A stretch of DNA of 64,000 bases from Artemisia argyi (GCA_030686995.1 CM060696.1:117121449-117185448); one strand, 5' to 3'; counted from the first letter of the stretch, positions 10,360 to 22,801 are shown. The notes: a model not told the origin generated them from the sequence alone. Program-made: numbers and translations.

Positions 10360-13300
10360 TGACTCCTCCCAAACCAACCAGTCAACCGTGTGCAGATGAT
10401 AGGCCCACCTGGGAGAAAAAGTCAAGTGTTAAAATCCGTGGAAGTACAGGGAAATCCCCGGGTCGTTAAGTCCCAACGAGATTGAAATTGTATTTGTAAA
10501 CGTTTCGGGAATAAATGGTACTGAGGACAGTAACCAAAAAATGAAGTGGGTTTGATTTACACTACTGATATTATTTGGATAATATAAAACAAGCACAATA
10601 AACAACTATGTATACACGTAAACTGATAATGTAAACAAATACGTGTGCGTACTGAGAAAAAGGTGAGTTTAAGGAAAAATAAACTACAGGGGTTAAAAAT
10701 GAAAAATTCTATAAATTAAACTTAGAAGAAAATTAAATTAAAAAGAAAATTATTTTTTAGATTATTTTATTATTTATTATTAATTATCTAATTAAAAACT
10801 ATTTAACTATTTAATTTAAAACTATTTTTAATTTAAACTACAAATAATACAAACTACAAATTAAACTAAAAACTTGCAAAAATATTTTCTAAAACTTAAA
10901 TGAACTTGAAAAAAGTATAAAAAATTAAAAATAAATATTTTTGTCTTTTTATGTGTTTTTTATTAATTAATTACTAAGTATTTTAATTAAACTAAATAAA
11001 CTATTTTAAATTACTAAAATTACCAAAATGACTTATAAAATTATGAAAAAATTTATAAAACTAATTAACCATCACAGGAATCCTAAAAAATTATAAAATT
11101 ATTCTAAAAATTATATTTAGGCTAATTTACTAATTAATTACTTATTTATTATTTAAGATCTAATTAACTAAATTTAATTAAAGAAAATAGGAAATGAACA
11201 GTAACAATTAGGAAATTATTTTTTACAAATACCTAATGGTCTATAAGACTTTTAAAAAATATAAAAAGATATTGTTATTAACTAAAAATTATTAAAACTA
11301 TTTAATACCTAATATTACTTAATTATTAATTAAACTCGGATTAATTAAAATAATTATTATTTGAAAAGTAAAAATTATGAAAAAATTCAGGAAAGTAAAA
11401 TAACCAATAAAGATCCTAGGAAAAATAAGTTGGGTCTAACAGCTTATCAGAATAAGCAGTTATAAGCCAAACGGCTTTTTTAAGCTTATTTGGCCAAAAC
11501 TACCTTAAGTATATTAATGATGCAAGTCTTAACGGAACTGGTGCCCCAGAGCTACTGGAAGGGGTGTGGGGGTTATGCATGTATACTAGCCTGAGGTCCT
11601 CAGTTCGAAACCCACACCCAACATTTTTTCCAAATTATTATTTTTTTTTAATTTTTCTTTTACACAGCTACTAAATAAGCAAAAATGAGAAACTTTAAAA
11701 AAAAGAAGACTTTTTATAACAACCAAATAAGCTCTGTATGAGCTTATTTGCTTATCAGTTGGCTTAAAAAGGCCAAACTTGGATTTTGTAAATGCAAAGA
11801 GCTACAAATAAGCTACAAACTAAAAACAAATTATGAAATAAGATAGAACTAGATTATATGAATTAGAAATAAGCAGAAGTGAACAAAAATATACACTACA
11901 ATAAGCTAGAAAGCCAAATAAGCAATCCCAATACCCTGCTACATCCAAACAGGCCCAAAGGGCACTCTTGGTGACCTTGTGGGGCCCACAGGAGTGAACT
12001 AGGGTTTGAATGGAAGCCTGCTCCAATAAGCTGAGCTATTGGGCTTTTCAAAAAGCCCAAGCTTGGCTTATTTGGTCTACTGAGGAGCTTGTGAGGAGCT
12101 TGTGGAATTGCTTGAATAGACTGAGTAATCAATGTACAAAGAAAAATGGAACAAACTAAAAGCTATAAGCAGACCAATCAAATAAGCTGTAAATTGAAAT
12201 TTGAGCTTTAAAACTTAAAGGTGGACATATAAGCTTTCTAAAAAACTAATTTACACAAGCTTAAGCTCAGTTTTGAACTTTCTATGAGCTTTTGAAAAGG
12301 CTCACCTACACTGATGACTCAGTGTAGGGAGTGACTATGAGCAACATCATAAGCACAATTTAAGCTGTCAAATAAGCACAAAAGAGAGAAATAAGCATAC
12401 ACATATTACCTGGGCCATAAGGGCTTTTTATAGAAGCCAAAAACACAATCTAACACCTACTAACCAAGCTTATGCAAGCTGTATCAAATAAAGTATTAGA
12501 TTGTGCACAGGGCACTCTTTTGAAAAAGTACCAAAAATAAGCTACTAATTAAGCAGTTAAACTAAGCTTTTAAAAATTAACAAAAATATTCTAATGAACA
12601 TGAGCAACAAAATATTAATACCCTAAAATTTTATGACCTAAAACCTAGTATTAAAGCCACAATTAAATCAACTTTTTATTCAAAAATCCATTTCTATGAA
12701 ATTTGACTTTTTATGTTTAAACCCCTAAGTTGACTTTGGTGAGATTCTAATGATTACTAATTACTGAATATACTATATTAAGATAAATTAAGGTGATTTT
12801 AAGCTAAAACAACAATAAGTTAAATGATATGAGAGATTATGGACTTAAAATCCTACACAGTTAACTGTGTAGGTGATTACTATGAGATTTTGACTTTTTA
12901 ACAATTAACCACTGACTTTAAGAGTTTGAATGTTCTAATAAGACCTATTGTATTATGTTTGGACAATAAACACTAACTGAAACAACCTGTATACCATAGA
13001 CATCAGCAATACCAAACATCCCTTTAATACACTATAAACTTGATTTTCAAAGTAATTTACTAAATCAATCCTCTAAGTTGATTCAAAACTTTACTTTATC
13101 ATTAACCAAGGCAAAATAAGCACAAAACTGCATTAGTACAAGCATAAAACAAGGAAGAGACAAGAGTATTATATTAACTGTGAAGTTGAAAATTTAAGCA
13201 ACTAAGATAATCAATAAACAAGTTAACTATATAAAGCTTTAAAATGATTAACTAATACAAATTAAACATAAAAGATCAATATTTAATAACTAATAACAAG

Positions 13301-15057
13301 GACACAGTGAAGTACAAAAAATTGACAATGAAGCTTACAAGTGATATCCAACTGAGAAGCAAAGAACCAGAACCAAGATCACTTCCTAAACCTCCCATGA
13401 GGTACTACAACCATGTCAATCCAGAATTTAACAAGCTCCATTGCTTCTTCTTTCTTGTGCACCAATTTTTTATTTTTTATTTATTTAATATGATTTTTTT
13501 TATTTTTTTTTTCTTTTATGACTAAACAGACAATTAAAGTTTTCTAGAACTTATTCAAGCTTTGTCAGAGCTTATATAAGCTTATGACTCCAATACAACA
13601 ACACTAATATTAAAATTGAACAAACTTGAGATTTTTGAAATTTTAAGAAAAGCATAAACTGAGAATGTATTGAGAAACTGAATTAAAGCTTGTAAATAGT
13701 TTTTATTACAACACTAGAACATTAGTACACTAAAACTTGAACTGAATTGATAAACTACAATTTTACGACATACATGAAAATTAAATAAAAACTACATATC
13801 TAAGCCTCTGCTTCTTGCTCCTTTTATAGCACTCCAAAGTGTTCCACGTGTCTTCCTAAGCAAATCCCACCACTTTTCAGCCCTTGGATCAGTTTAATTC
13901 ATCACAGCCGTTTAAATGCCTTTTTGGCGCCAAAATGGGATAGGTTGCTTGCAACCGATTTCCTTGCATTAAATGCTCTTGATTTGACAATTGAAGGTGA
14001 GGGGGGACAATTTGGAGTATAGGAGTGGTTTTTGGGTGGTGGTGTAAGGTGTTGCAGGTTATAGGGTGGTGGAGGGTGTAGGTGTTACACGTGGAGCTCC
14101 CCTAGTGCAAAACCAGGGGAGGGGGTTTGGTTGTGGGGGTGACAGAGGGGGGTTGAGGTGGAAAGTGGAAGTGCAAGTGGTGAGGGGAATGGTGGATGGT
14201 GGATAAGGTGGTGACGAGGTTGGGGATGATGGGGGTGGTCAACCGGTCAACGAGGGTCAATGGTTTGACCCCGTTTTATTTAAAACGGTTTTGAGTTTTA
14301 TGGGCTAAGGGTTGGGCCTGGGTAAATTTTAGTGAGTGGGCTGGGGTGCTGTGTTTAGTTTGGATTTAAATAGGGTCTGGATGGTTTTAATAGTAGCAAA
14401 GCCCAAGGATCAATTGTGTAATTTTTGATTTTTTGAGGGGCTTTGTTTGCCATAATTCCAAACTTTCTTTGAGGACCAAACCTGTCAATAAAACATCACA
14501 CAAGGACCAAAAGTATATTTTTTTTCATTTTCAAATACTAGGGACCTTTTTTGTCAATTCCACAAACTCCAGGGACCAAACTTGTAATTTTCTGAAAGTT
14601 GAAGGGTAAAACTGTAACATTTCCAAAAGTTATCAAATTGTTCCAAATTATATTTTATGAATAGTACAAGGGTGTTATTTGATAAAATTCCATTCTAAAA
14701 CACCTAGGGACTAATTTTGCCAATTTTGAAACTTGAGGGGTAAATATTGCTATTTTGTGAAAACTTTTATCCAGGGGTTTATAGTGAACATGTTTGATTT
14801 CCCCAGGACCTAAGTTGACTTTTCTTTCATTTTTAAACCTTCAGGGACTAGTTTTGACAAGTTTTGAAAGTTGAGGGACTGAAACTGCCAATTATGCAAA
14901 CTTTGTACGTTTTTGATCTGTTTTTGATTATTTTGCATCTGAAACATATAAAACACACTTTTGGAATAATCTCAGTATTTTGATGCATATTTGAGTGTTT
15001 TTGGATGTTTTGGCAGTTCATATTGGTATAAAATGATGAGTATTTAGACACTCATCA
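10360..15057. mobile_element. 4.7-kb insertion with LTR-type ends, probable giant solo LTR
   Basis: The insert begins TGACTCCTCC and ends CACTCATCA and is flanked by a perfect 5-bp duplication CCAAC (10355-10359, 15058-15062) inside the Tat LTR. It holds no retrotransposon coding sequence, primer site or second LTR. TG..CA ends plus a 5-bp duplication indicate an LTR; 4.7 kb is unusually long but known for Ogre-type gypsy LTRs. The last 24 bases form an inverted repeat, TGATGAGT / ACTCATCA. The interior includes a very AT-rich zone (10690-11410), a fold-back and SINE-like zone (11440-11790) and a GT-rich zone (13980-14350). Open frames inside are short and unconvincing. A non-autonomous element without LTRs is less likely. 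Confidence 0.65.
11525..11652 (+). mobile_element. candidate tRNA-derived SINE
   Basis: CAGTTCGAAACCC (about 11601-11613) matches a pol III B box. GTGCCCCAGAGCTACTGG about 60 bases upstream could be a weak A box, and a T-rich tail follows at about 11638-11652. It sits between two fold-back AGCTTATTTG arms (about 11440-11510 and 11735-11790). No cloverleaf or clear target duplication is seen, so this is tentative. Confidence 0.35.
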
Positions 15058-15417
15058 CCAACCCAAATACACTATTAACGGTCTAGATAAGGATCTCTTA
15101 TTTATGGTTAAAGATCCATAGACCGGATAGGCGGTGATATGCCGAAGAGTGAGGAACATGAAATCTACAAGGATTTCGTGCCTATATAAAGAATATCATA
15201 ACTCTCATTAAAGGTACGATTTATAACCCAAACTCTTCTATACAACCCTAAAACCGATTACTTACTCTCACGCCGGAGGATAATCGTGGGAGACAATCCC
15301 ACGATAAGCCTAACGGTGTTTGTTTACTTTCTTAGTGCGCAGGTCTCAAGCATTAAGATCTGATTGGTACGAAAACAGGAACCCAAATAAGGAATGCCCA
15401 ACTTTTGTATCAACAAG

Positions 15418-15434
15418 TGGCGCCATCCGTGGGA
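15418..15434 (+). promoter_or_regulatory. primer binding site of Tat-type element
   Basis: TGGCGCCATCCGTGGGA lies two bases after the 5' LTR end. The TGGCGCC start is the usual gypsy Tat/Athila primer site complementary to a tRNA 3' end. Confidence 0.8.
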
Positions 15435-15504
15435 CCCTACACTAAGAACTAGAATAACGAAACACAAAAACTCAAGCCAGCGGACTCCGCAGTTGGAAAA
15501 ATCA

Positions 15505-16590
15505 CATGGTGAACCCCAGAGGAGGAAACATCAAGATTCGACCTCTAGGCAAGCCTCTGGGACAACCAGTGCGCCTGGTCACCAAGAATCAGGCCCGACT
15601 CTAATCCTCCCAACAGTGGAATTGCCCACAGGGACTACCCAGGCCACTACGGTGCCCCCAAGCGCTGAGGATCTTCAGCGCACTCTCTTCACTACTCCCC
15701 ATCAAACGACACCCACTGTGGACAACACTGTGCCGCCACGCGCGCCTAATCGAGATAGGGGACCTAATGTGGAGACGGATATCCTTGTACTGGAAGAGGA
15801 CGCGCCTGAATTAACACTAAGTAATTTTGTATCTCAAAATAACGAAACTTTAACTAACCTCAAGCAAGAAGAAGGTCAAGTTAGAGCCTGCAATCCCGGC
15901 TTAACTTTGACCCAGAATACGAAACATCCCCATCGCGCTACCGAAAGGAAGGGCGCGAAAAGGATAGCCGCAGACTTTCGGCATTTGCTAGAATTGGAAG
16001 AACAACTATAGATGGTACATCATCTGATTCACAATACTCGGAGGAGTACGAAGACAATGAAAGGCGTACCAATGTCCACGCTAGACTTGGTAATCACAGG
16101 ATGCAAGATAGACTTGGACGGCAACGCTCACCGAGCGAGAGCTCTTCAAGGTCTGGAAGTAGAAGAATTCATGATAGATTTGGGAGACGAATTTCCCCAA
16201 GTGAAAGCCCCCCAAGCTCGGACTTCGAGGAAAAACGGCGCACGCGTCGCAAAAGAGGCAACTCCTCCTCAAGTGACTCCTCGGACAACGAGGACAAAGA
16301 GACAGGACACTGGAAGTCAAGGGGAAGACATCACGAGGAAGAAGACGTAGATATATCTCTTCCTTGGTGCCGCCAAAAGGTTAACGCATTCACGCGGGGC
16401 ATCAGCGATTATTCTGATAATAAGAGAAGGCGCATGCCCGCCAATGTTAAAACATATGATGGAACAGGTGATCCTGATGACCACCTAAAAATTTTCGAAT
16501 TAGCTGCTACTATCGAAAATTGGCCACAACCTGTGTGGTGCCATATGTTTAACTCCAACGTACCCATAGCAGCTAATCGGAGACCATGAC
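15505..16590 (+). pseudogene. Tat-type gag, frameshifted and truncated
   Basis: The first part is a Pro/Thr/Gln-rich leader in one frame that ends at 16011. Conserved gag sequence appears in another frame from about 16080: an Arg/Ser-rich segment with SRSGSRR, then RRMPANVKTYDGTGDPDDHL at about 16428-16487 and WCHMFNS at about 16534. The frame stops at 16587-16589 a few residues later. The match to the Tat gag core ends at about 16555, where a deletion junction joins it to the antisense gene. The capsid C-terminus, nucleocapsid and all of pol are missing. Confidence 0.75.
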
Positions 16591-16689
16591 TGATTAACCA
16601 CCTACAAACACAACACGCTCATTAGATGAAAATTCAACGAGAAACCAAGTAAGGCAAAAGGAAGCAAAAGAATATGGAATACCTGTGCT

Positions 16690-18547
16690 CAGCAATGGTG
16701 GATAACAAATGTGGATAAAGCTCCTCGTCATACTCTATGCTGAGCTTACGCAGCTTCCCCTCCTGACGCTCCAACGACTCATTTACAAACTTAATCAACT
16801 CATCCAGTTTAGCAAAATGATTGCTCTTGTTTTGCTCCACGTACCTCAGAGCCCAATGACAATTGCTCTTGTACTCATTATATGCAAACTGGACTTGGCT
16901 CACTTGAGCAAGCAAAGACACCTTATCACCAGCCAGCTTCTGAGCATACAAGTTTGTGGACCTCACCTCAGTATGTGCACTCGCTAGCTGCGCCTTCAGC
17001 AGCGCGATCTCTTTATCCTTCTGCGCTAGCTGGCCGCTTTCTCCAGAATAGCTAGCCTTCAGCTGAGCGACCAATAGGACCTGCTACGCAGCAGCAAGGT
17101 CCAGCTTCTCCACCAAGAAACCAATGGGCACGCTACTCAGCGGCCTTGGCTCAGTCTCATCGCCCTTCTGTGAGAATTCATCAGAAGGCACAAAACTCGC
17201 CCTAGGTGGCGACTTTTGCGAAGAAGCAGCAGCATCAGCGGTATCTTCAACACTGCGCACACAACAAATAGTTCAAATTCACACGTTAATGTTACAGATG
17301 GTAAAGGAATTGAAGCAATAACAGCATAAACTACTTACATAAGGGGGGAGACTTGGGAATATCTCTGTCCGCGCCAGTGGCGGACGCATCCTCCTCTGCG
17401 GATGATTCTTCGTCCGCAATCAGATGGCGTCTCCTTTTAGAAGTGCCAGCGCATTAACCACCAGACACTCCCTTACACTTCACGCCTTGGCTAGTCTCTA
17501 CTGGCTCAAGGATTTGCACACTATTGGACGAATTGGTGTGCGATTCAGCCACAGATAGCGACTGTTCCCTAGATTGGGGAACACTCTGCACCACTTGTAA
17601 CGCCGGCTAGGAAGAATCCTCATGCCCCTCTAGGTCAAGCTCCATAGTGCGCCCCACAGTAGCCTCCATAACTGGTGTCTCGCCTTCTCTCAGAGGACGC
17701 ACTCCTACCGTCACCAGCTTGGGCTTTTCCAAGTGCACTACAGCAAATAGGTCCATCTATGCGCAGAAAAAACATATACAAACAACAATGATTATAAAAG
17801 CAATAAAAAAGCAAAGAGCGCTTACAATATCAAGACAGACAAAATGAAGGACAAGTACCCACCCCGACCATCCTCATACAGGAACGTTGGCACTTTCGTC
17901 TCCGGTTGGAAGTAGTTACGACTGATGCCCATATGTACCAGGAACTCTTCAGGGTACCCACTGATAGGGATGCGGTTGGTATTTATTGTATCCAAATCCG
18001 CTACGTTATATGAACCAGGGAGTGGGCGCTCATCCTTCGGTAAAGACCTTTGAGTATAGAACTCAAATGCGCATGGGAAAAAGACCTTATCGACCCAAAA
18101 GAATTTTTCTCTCCAGTTCCTTAAGGCGTCTAACTTTTCCGTGTAACACTGCAAGCGCCCCACACGCTTGGAAAAAGACACCCACCCGTTCGGCCAGGAC
18201 GTGTGGTAGAAGGCACGGAACAGGTGAATGGTGGGGTTAATCGCCAACAGGCGACAATTCACCTCAAAATTAGTTATTTTTGCCGCACCTAGACAGTGCA
18301 ACTGAGAAATATGAAGGCGATAGAAACTTAGAACATCGCAAAGAAAAAGCGAAATGGGCACACGTTGGTTCGCGAATTCAAAGAAACTTGTCTATACCCT
18401 CACCTTCCCTTCGGGGAAGTCCGCTATAGACGCACCCACATCCGGAACTTCCGGATGCAGTGCCAATGGGATATAATAATCCGAGGCGAACTGACGTAGC
18501 TCATCCTCGGTTATATCGGAAGCAATCTCGGATAATTGAAGAACCAT
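16690..18547 (-). pseudogene. antisense extra gene of Tat element (Transposase_28-like)
   Basis: Read on the minus strand from the ATG at 18547-18545. The first exon contains PISLFLCDVLSFYRLHISQL and a WREKFFWVD segment, which I recognise as the plant family named putative gypsy type transposon (Transposase_28). A likely donor follows near 17860, and the next exon begins at about 17757 with MDLFAVVHLEKPKLV. A third segment (about 17268-16692) is a coiled coil rich in Gln, Lys and Glu. In-frame stops lie at 18392-18394, 17607-17609, 17454-17456 and 17084-17086. A candidate splice donor near 16683 has no downstream exon, so the 3' end was lost in the deletion that removed pol. Such antisense genes are known in Tat elements; their role is unknown. 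Confidence 0.72.
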
Positions 18548-18664
18548 TGTTATAAAAAGCGCACTCTCTGATTACCTAATAAAGTTGTTGATTTCTGAAA
18601 GGGTTTAACAATGGCAGAATTGATAATTTTCACTGTGATACTCACAGTGAAAAGAAGGCGGTGG

Positions 18665-18672
18665 TTTATATA
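18665..18672 (-). promoter_or_regulatory. TATA box of Tat antisense gene
   Basis: TATATAAA on the minus strand, about 118 bases before the antisense ATG. It lies inside the element, between the gene and the 3' LTR, so transcription would not need the LTR promoter. Confidence 0.5.
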
Positions 18673-18929
18673 GGGTTACCAAACCCTAAGACGCTTGCCA
18701 CGTGGATCCCACTACTCAATCGTGTGGCTAGAATACCATGGGGTACAAGCACTTTTTCACGTTTTCCGAGAGACACGTGGACAACCTCCCCATTTACCAA
18801 GGTATTTTTGAGACTTTTTTGGACTAGATACATGGTCCAAAATTTTGGCGGTAAATATTTGAATCTTCCCCCGCCACGCTTACCGCTGACAGTATTAGTC
18901 TAGTATACGCAGCTACGAGCCGCGCACAC

Positions 18930-18944
18930 TAGACTGGGGGGACA
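18930..18944 (+). promoter_or_regulatory. polypurine tract of Tat element
   Basis: The purine run AGACTGGGGGGACA ends immediately before the TG of the 3' LTR, the normal site for priming plus-strand synthesis. Confidence 0.75.
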
Positions 18945-19424
18945 TGATGACGTATAGTCTATATTCGGGTCACGAACCCGACTAATAAACATTACCAAGG
19001 CCCAAGCCCATCACAAAGTGGGCTACCATACTAATAATTTGGGCTACCATACTAACAGTTTGGGCTCACGATAACCCAAACCCAAATACACTGTTAACGG
19101 TCTAGATAAGGATCTTTTATTTATGGATCGACCGGATAGGCAGTGATACGCCGAAGAGTGAGGAACACGAAATCTACAAGGATTTCGTGCCTATATAAAG
19201 AATATCATAACTCTCATTAAAGGTACGATTTACAACCCTAACTCTTCTATACAACCCTAAAACCGATTACTTACTCTCACGCCGGAGGATAATCGTGGGA
19301 GACAATCCCACGATAAGCCTAACGGTGTTTGTTTGCTTTCTTAGTGCGCAGGTCTCAAGCATTAAGATCTGATTGGTACGAGAACAGGAACCCAAATAAG
19401 GAACGCCCAACTTTTGTATCAACA
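18945..19424 (+). repeat. 3' LTR of Tat-type element, 480 bp
   Basis: Starts TGATGACGTATAGTC and ends TATCAACA. It is the intact counterpart of the split 5' LTR. TTCAT follows at 19425-19429. Confidence 0.92.
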
Positions 19425-20052
19425 TTCATAATCACTTATTGACCAATACAATAAGCATCCATGTGCATGTCATTTCTTCTATTAATATTTTGCTCCATGC
19501 ATATGTACGTTAAGTTTGTCCATGCAAGTGACTCATGATCCTTTATTCATAATATTGTATTGGTCATTGGTACTATACTCATGAATAGTGTATTGGTTAT
19601 CCTATCAAGCCTCCCAATTCGCATGGTGAGGGTACCGTGCAGCATGTGAATTATAGTGTAGGATTTTATTTATTATTTTTAATCATATTGTATTGGTTAT
19701 CACACAATAAGGATTGTTATCTGATATTGTTTATTTTGTTAAAAACAATGACAACCAAAAGGCTTCAATAATATATATAAGTTGACGTACCCATTTGCCT
19801 CCGTGTACACTGTAATACTTGCCTTTCATGTAAATTTCCATGTATTTGCACATGGTCAAGGTTATCAATGTGTTGGCGTTGTTATCCCGTTCTTCGTGTA
19901 AGCACGTGTATTTAGTTTTGACACAAAAGCCTATAATGGTTCTAGGCAATCATTACTTTTGTTGACTTAAATGCAAGGGCGAAGCCAAAAAATAATTTTC
20001 GAGGGGGGGGGCAAACATGAAAGTGATGAAACCATTTAAAAAAAATTCACAG

Positions 20053-20166
<114 letters not shown>

Positions 20167-20257
20167 CATAATGATAAAAGCGCACTAGAGTATAGATACA
20201 AAAACTAATGCCCACAGTATCAATCATTACGTTGACCATGAAAAAAAAAAGACAAAT

Positions 20258-22801
20258 TTACGATTTATTTGGTAGTTGATAACGACGGTTTGCCATAGCT
20301 TGGAATCTTTGCATGATTAAGTCATTGGAAACACTTTCGAACACCTCCTTTTCAATGTATGTAACCAAACAATCATTCATCCATTCATCTCTGATTTTTT
20401 TGCGAAGCCGAGTCTTTACAATCTTCATTCCGAAAATGACCTTTCGACTGAAGTTGTTGAAACGGGTAATACCAAAACCAATTTGATTAGTCGATAAACC
20501 AAAGGATATATAATGTGTTTCTTTTGCTTGACTAGCTTTGATGCAAGGTGTGCAATTCCTTTTAATTGAGCAAACTTAGGATTAGATTTCATGTCATATA
20601 AGTATGTCTCAAGCTCATCATCCAAGTACACGCGATCTAAGTCTGAAAATTCTGAAGGATAGACTTCGGCTAAACGAATCAATTTATCCTTGTTGAAAGC
20701 CGAAAAGGAATCGTTTGGTCTCAAGCAACCCATACAAACTAGCAACTCTGTTGTGACCTCATTAAACCTGTTATTAAGTTCCTGAAGAATCCAATCCATC
20801 ACCGCTTTGAATATCTCAATTTGATAATGATGAAGGAGTGTCACTTTATGAGCCATACGACGAGGTCTACCTGAAAACTACTTTATGTTAATTATTTATA
20901 TGTTAAAAATATACTTGAATTAAATGCTATGTTATACTTGTGAGTTGTGACAATTAACAAACCTAGAAGTTCGTATGCATCATCCATCTTTGGAATAGCA
21001 ATGGTATACTTGCGACAAAATGTCGATACTTCTTTGAACAATGATTCCCATCCATCACTTCTCATCGTTTGCAGCCTGCTTTTTGTTATTCAAATTAACT
21101 CTGTTGCATTAACAATTTCCAAATCCTTTTTTGCAATGCTAATGCCAAGGTAAATATGAAGGATATTCTTCATCATTATTGAAGTAAAGACAAAATCAAA
21201 AGATGATAACCAAGCTAATAGTCCTTTTGCTTCTCCCTTTTGATCACTGCTTGCACCATCCCTATAACATGCCCAAGTACAAAAACAATAGAAGGGAACA
21301 AAATACCAAAGTTTATTAATGCTTTACAATGGGAGCTCTAACGTGTATCGTTTGCCCTTTGAAGGGTATACTCCTGGTGTAAGCCTCTACCGTTTTCAAT
21401 TTCACCAAGAGACATTGCTTCCACAATTTTCTAGCTTGTTTCTCTCGAAGAATATCCTTACGCTTACAAGAGCCTCCAACCACATTCACCAACCTACCAA
21501 TCTGAGTAAAAAGCGAAGCAATATCTGGATCATTCTTAGCTACAGCAACAAGTACTAATTGAAGTTGGTGTGCGAAGCAGTGGACATAGTAAGCACAATT
21601 ATTATCTTTCAAAATTAAGCTCTTTAGACCATTAAACTCGCCTCTCATATTGCTAGCTCCGTCATAGCCTTGGCCACGAATCTGGGACATACTTAACTTA
21701 TGTTTTGAAAGTAATGACCCAATTCATTCTTTTAAAGATGAAGAGCAAGTATCAGTAACATGTACAATCCCAAGAAATCATTCAACAATCTTACCTAAAA
21801 TGCATAAGTAAAAAAATATCAATAAGAATTTGTAACATTAATAATCATAAGAAAATGGCATATAAGGTTGTGCAATAACCATAAACCATACCTCTTTGAT
21901 TGACATATCTAATAACAATAGCCATTTGTTCTTTTGTAGAAACATCTCGGCATTCGCCAACTAGAATGGAAAAACATTCATCCCCAATATCCTCAACAAT
22001 AGCCTTAGTAGTTTCGCTAGCACAAGCCGATGCTATATCTACCTGAATATCATGTGAGGTTAACTTGTTATTTTTTGGTGCGTTTAGCAAGATACTCTTT
22101 TTTGGTTCTTCACTATGTTCAATCAAAAACTTGTGCAACTCTTTAAAGTTTCCCATATTAATTGAGTCATCCGACTCGTCATGAGCCCGAAATGATATAC
22201 CTTGATGTAAACACCACCGAACATAATCAATGGAAGCAAGCAACCGCATTTCATATTCTATTTTCATTTGAGGAGTCTGCTTAACAAATGCATGCTCAAT
22301 GTTTTGATTTTGATTCATCAAATCTTCACATTTCCGTCGACATTGATTATGAGAGCTATTTACACCTTCGATATGAATACGAAATTTCTCAGTTTTTTTC
22401 CAATTTCTAAAACCTCTCTTTATGAAACTCGTATCATCACTTTGAGCAACATTGTCGGCACATAAATAACAATATAAGCAATACGCTGCATCTCCTTTCA
22501 CACTATATTCTAACCAAGGCTCGTATAGCTTGAACCATTTAACATTGAACTTTCTTTTTTTCCTGCTAATAGTCATTTGGGGAAACTTATGATCACTAGG
22601 TTGATAAGGACCTCTCAACAAGTATGCCCTTCGAACTTTTTCATGATCTTTAGGATTATAGTCAGATAATCATTTTCGATCCATGGGATCAACGGGAAGA
22701 TCAGCTAGATTAATTTCTCCGCGACTCCTTTTTGAACTTTCCCCATCACTTGGTGTTTCCACCAATGTTGGTCTTGTTTTTCTTATTACAAATTTGTCCA
22801 T
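20258..22801 (-). pseudogene. hAT transposase, ZMYM1/TTF-type, decayed
   Basis: The ATG is at 22801-22799 and the stop at 20260-20258. A TTF-type zinc-finger region reads KWFKLYEPWLEYSVKGDAAY followed by CLYCYLC (about 22440-22540). The catalytic-core block RGQGYDGASNMRGEFNGLKS lies at about 21680, with the conserved CFAHQLQL after it. The C-terminal hAT dimerisation segment ends in LVLPVSTTSVERSFSE near 20425. A small frame break there leads into VKTRLRKKIRDEW and a terminal tail. In-frame stops occur near 22670, 21760 and 21720, and the frame is broken between about 21300 and 20860, where introns may also lie. Functional relatives cut and paste DNA; this copy could not make a full protein. 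Confidence 0.85.

Larger units (their letters stand above)
10224..15415 (+). repeat. 5' LTR of Tat-type element, split by insertion
   Basis: Two segments, 10224-10359 and 15063-15415, together match the 3' LTR at 18945-19424. The TATA-like CCTATATAAAG is in the right segment near 15182 and the LTR ends in TATCAACA at 15415. Confidence 0.9.
10224..19424 (+). mobile_element. Ty3/gypsy Tat-lineage retrotransposon, pol-less, nested
   Basis: LTRs at 10224-15415 (split) and 18945-19424, primer site at 15418, polypurine tract before 18945 and perfect TTCAT target copies define the element. Without the 4.7-kb insertion the 5' LTR is 488 bases, against 480 for the 3' LTR. By eye the two differ at about 15 substitutions, nearly all transitions, plus two indels, so roughly 3 percent. 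The interior holds a gag fragment and an antisense gene; protease, RT, RNase H and integrase are missing, so it must have depended on enzymes from relatives. The gag piece YDGTGDPDDHLK and the antisense protein family point to the Tat lineage. Confidence 0.88.

Noticed and set aside
11525..11652. tRNA gene at the B-box sequence
   Set aside because: No acceptor stem or cloverleaf can be drawn and the A box is weak; a SINE is the better guess.
11820..12132. Two overlapping minus-strand open frames in the 4.7-kb insertion
   Set aside because: Short, overlapping in different frames, no start context, no motif; they are chance frames.
19731..19949. Open frame shared by both palindrome arms (72 and 61 residues)
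   Set aside because: Present in both arms, but frameshifted in the right arm, with no recognised motif; more likely repeat sequence than a gene.
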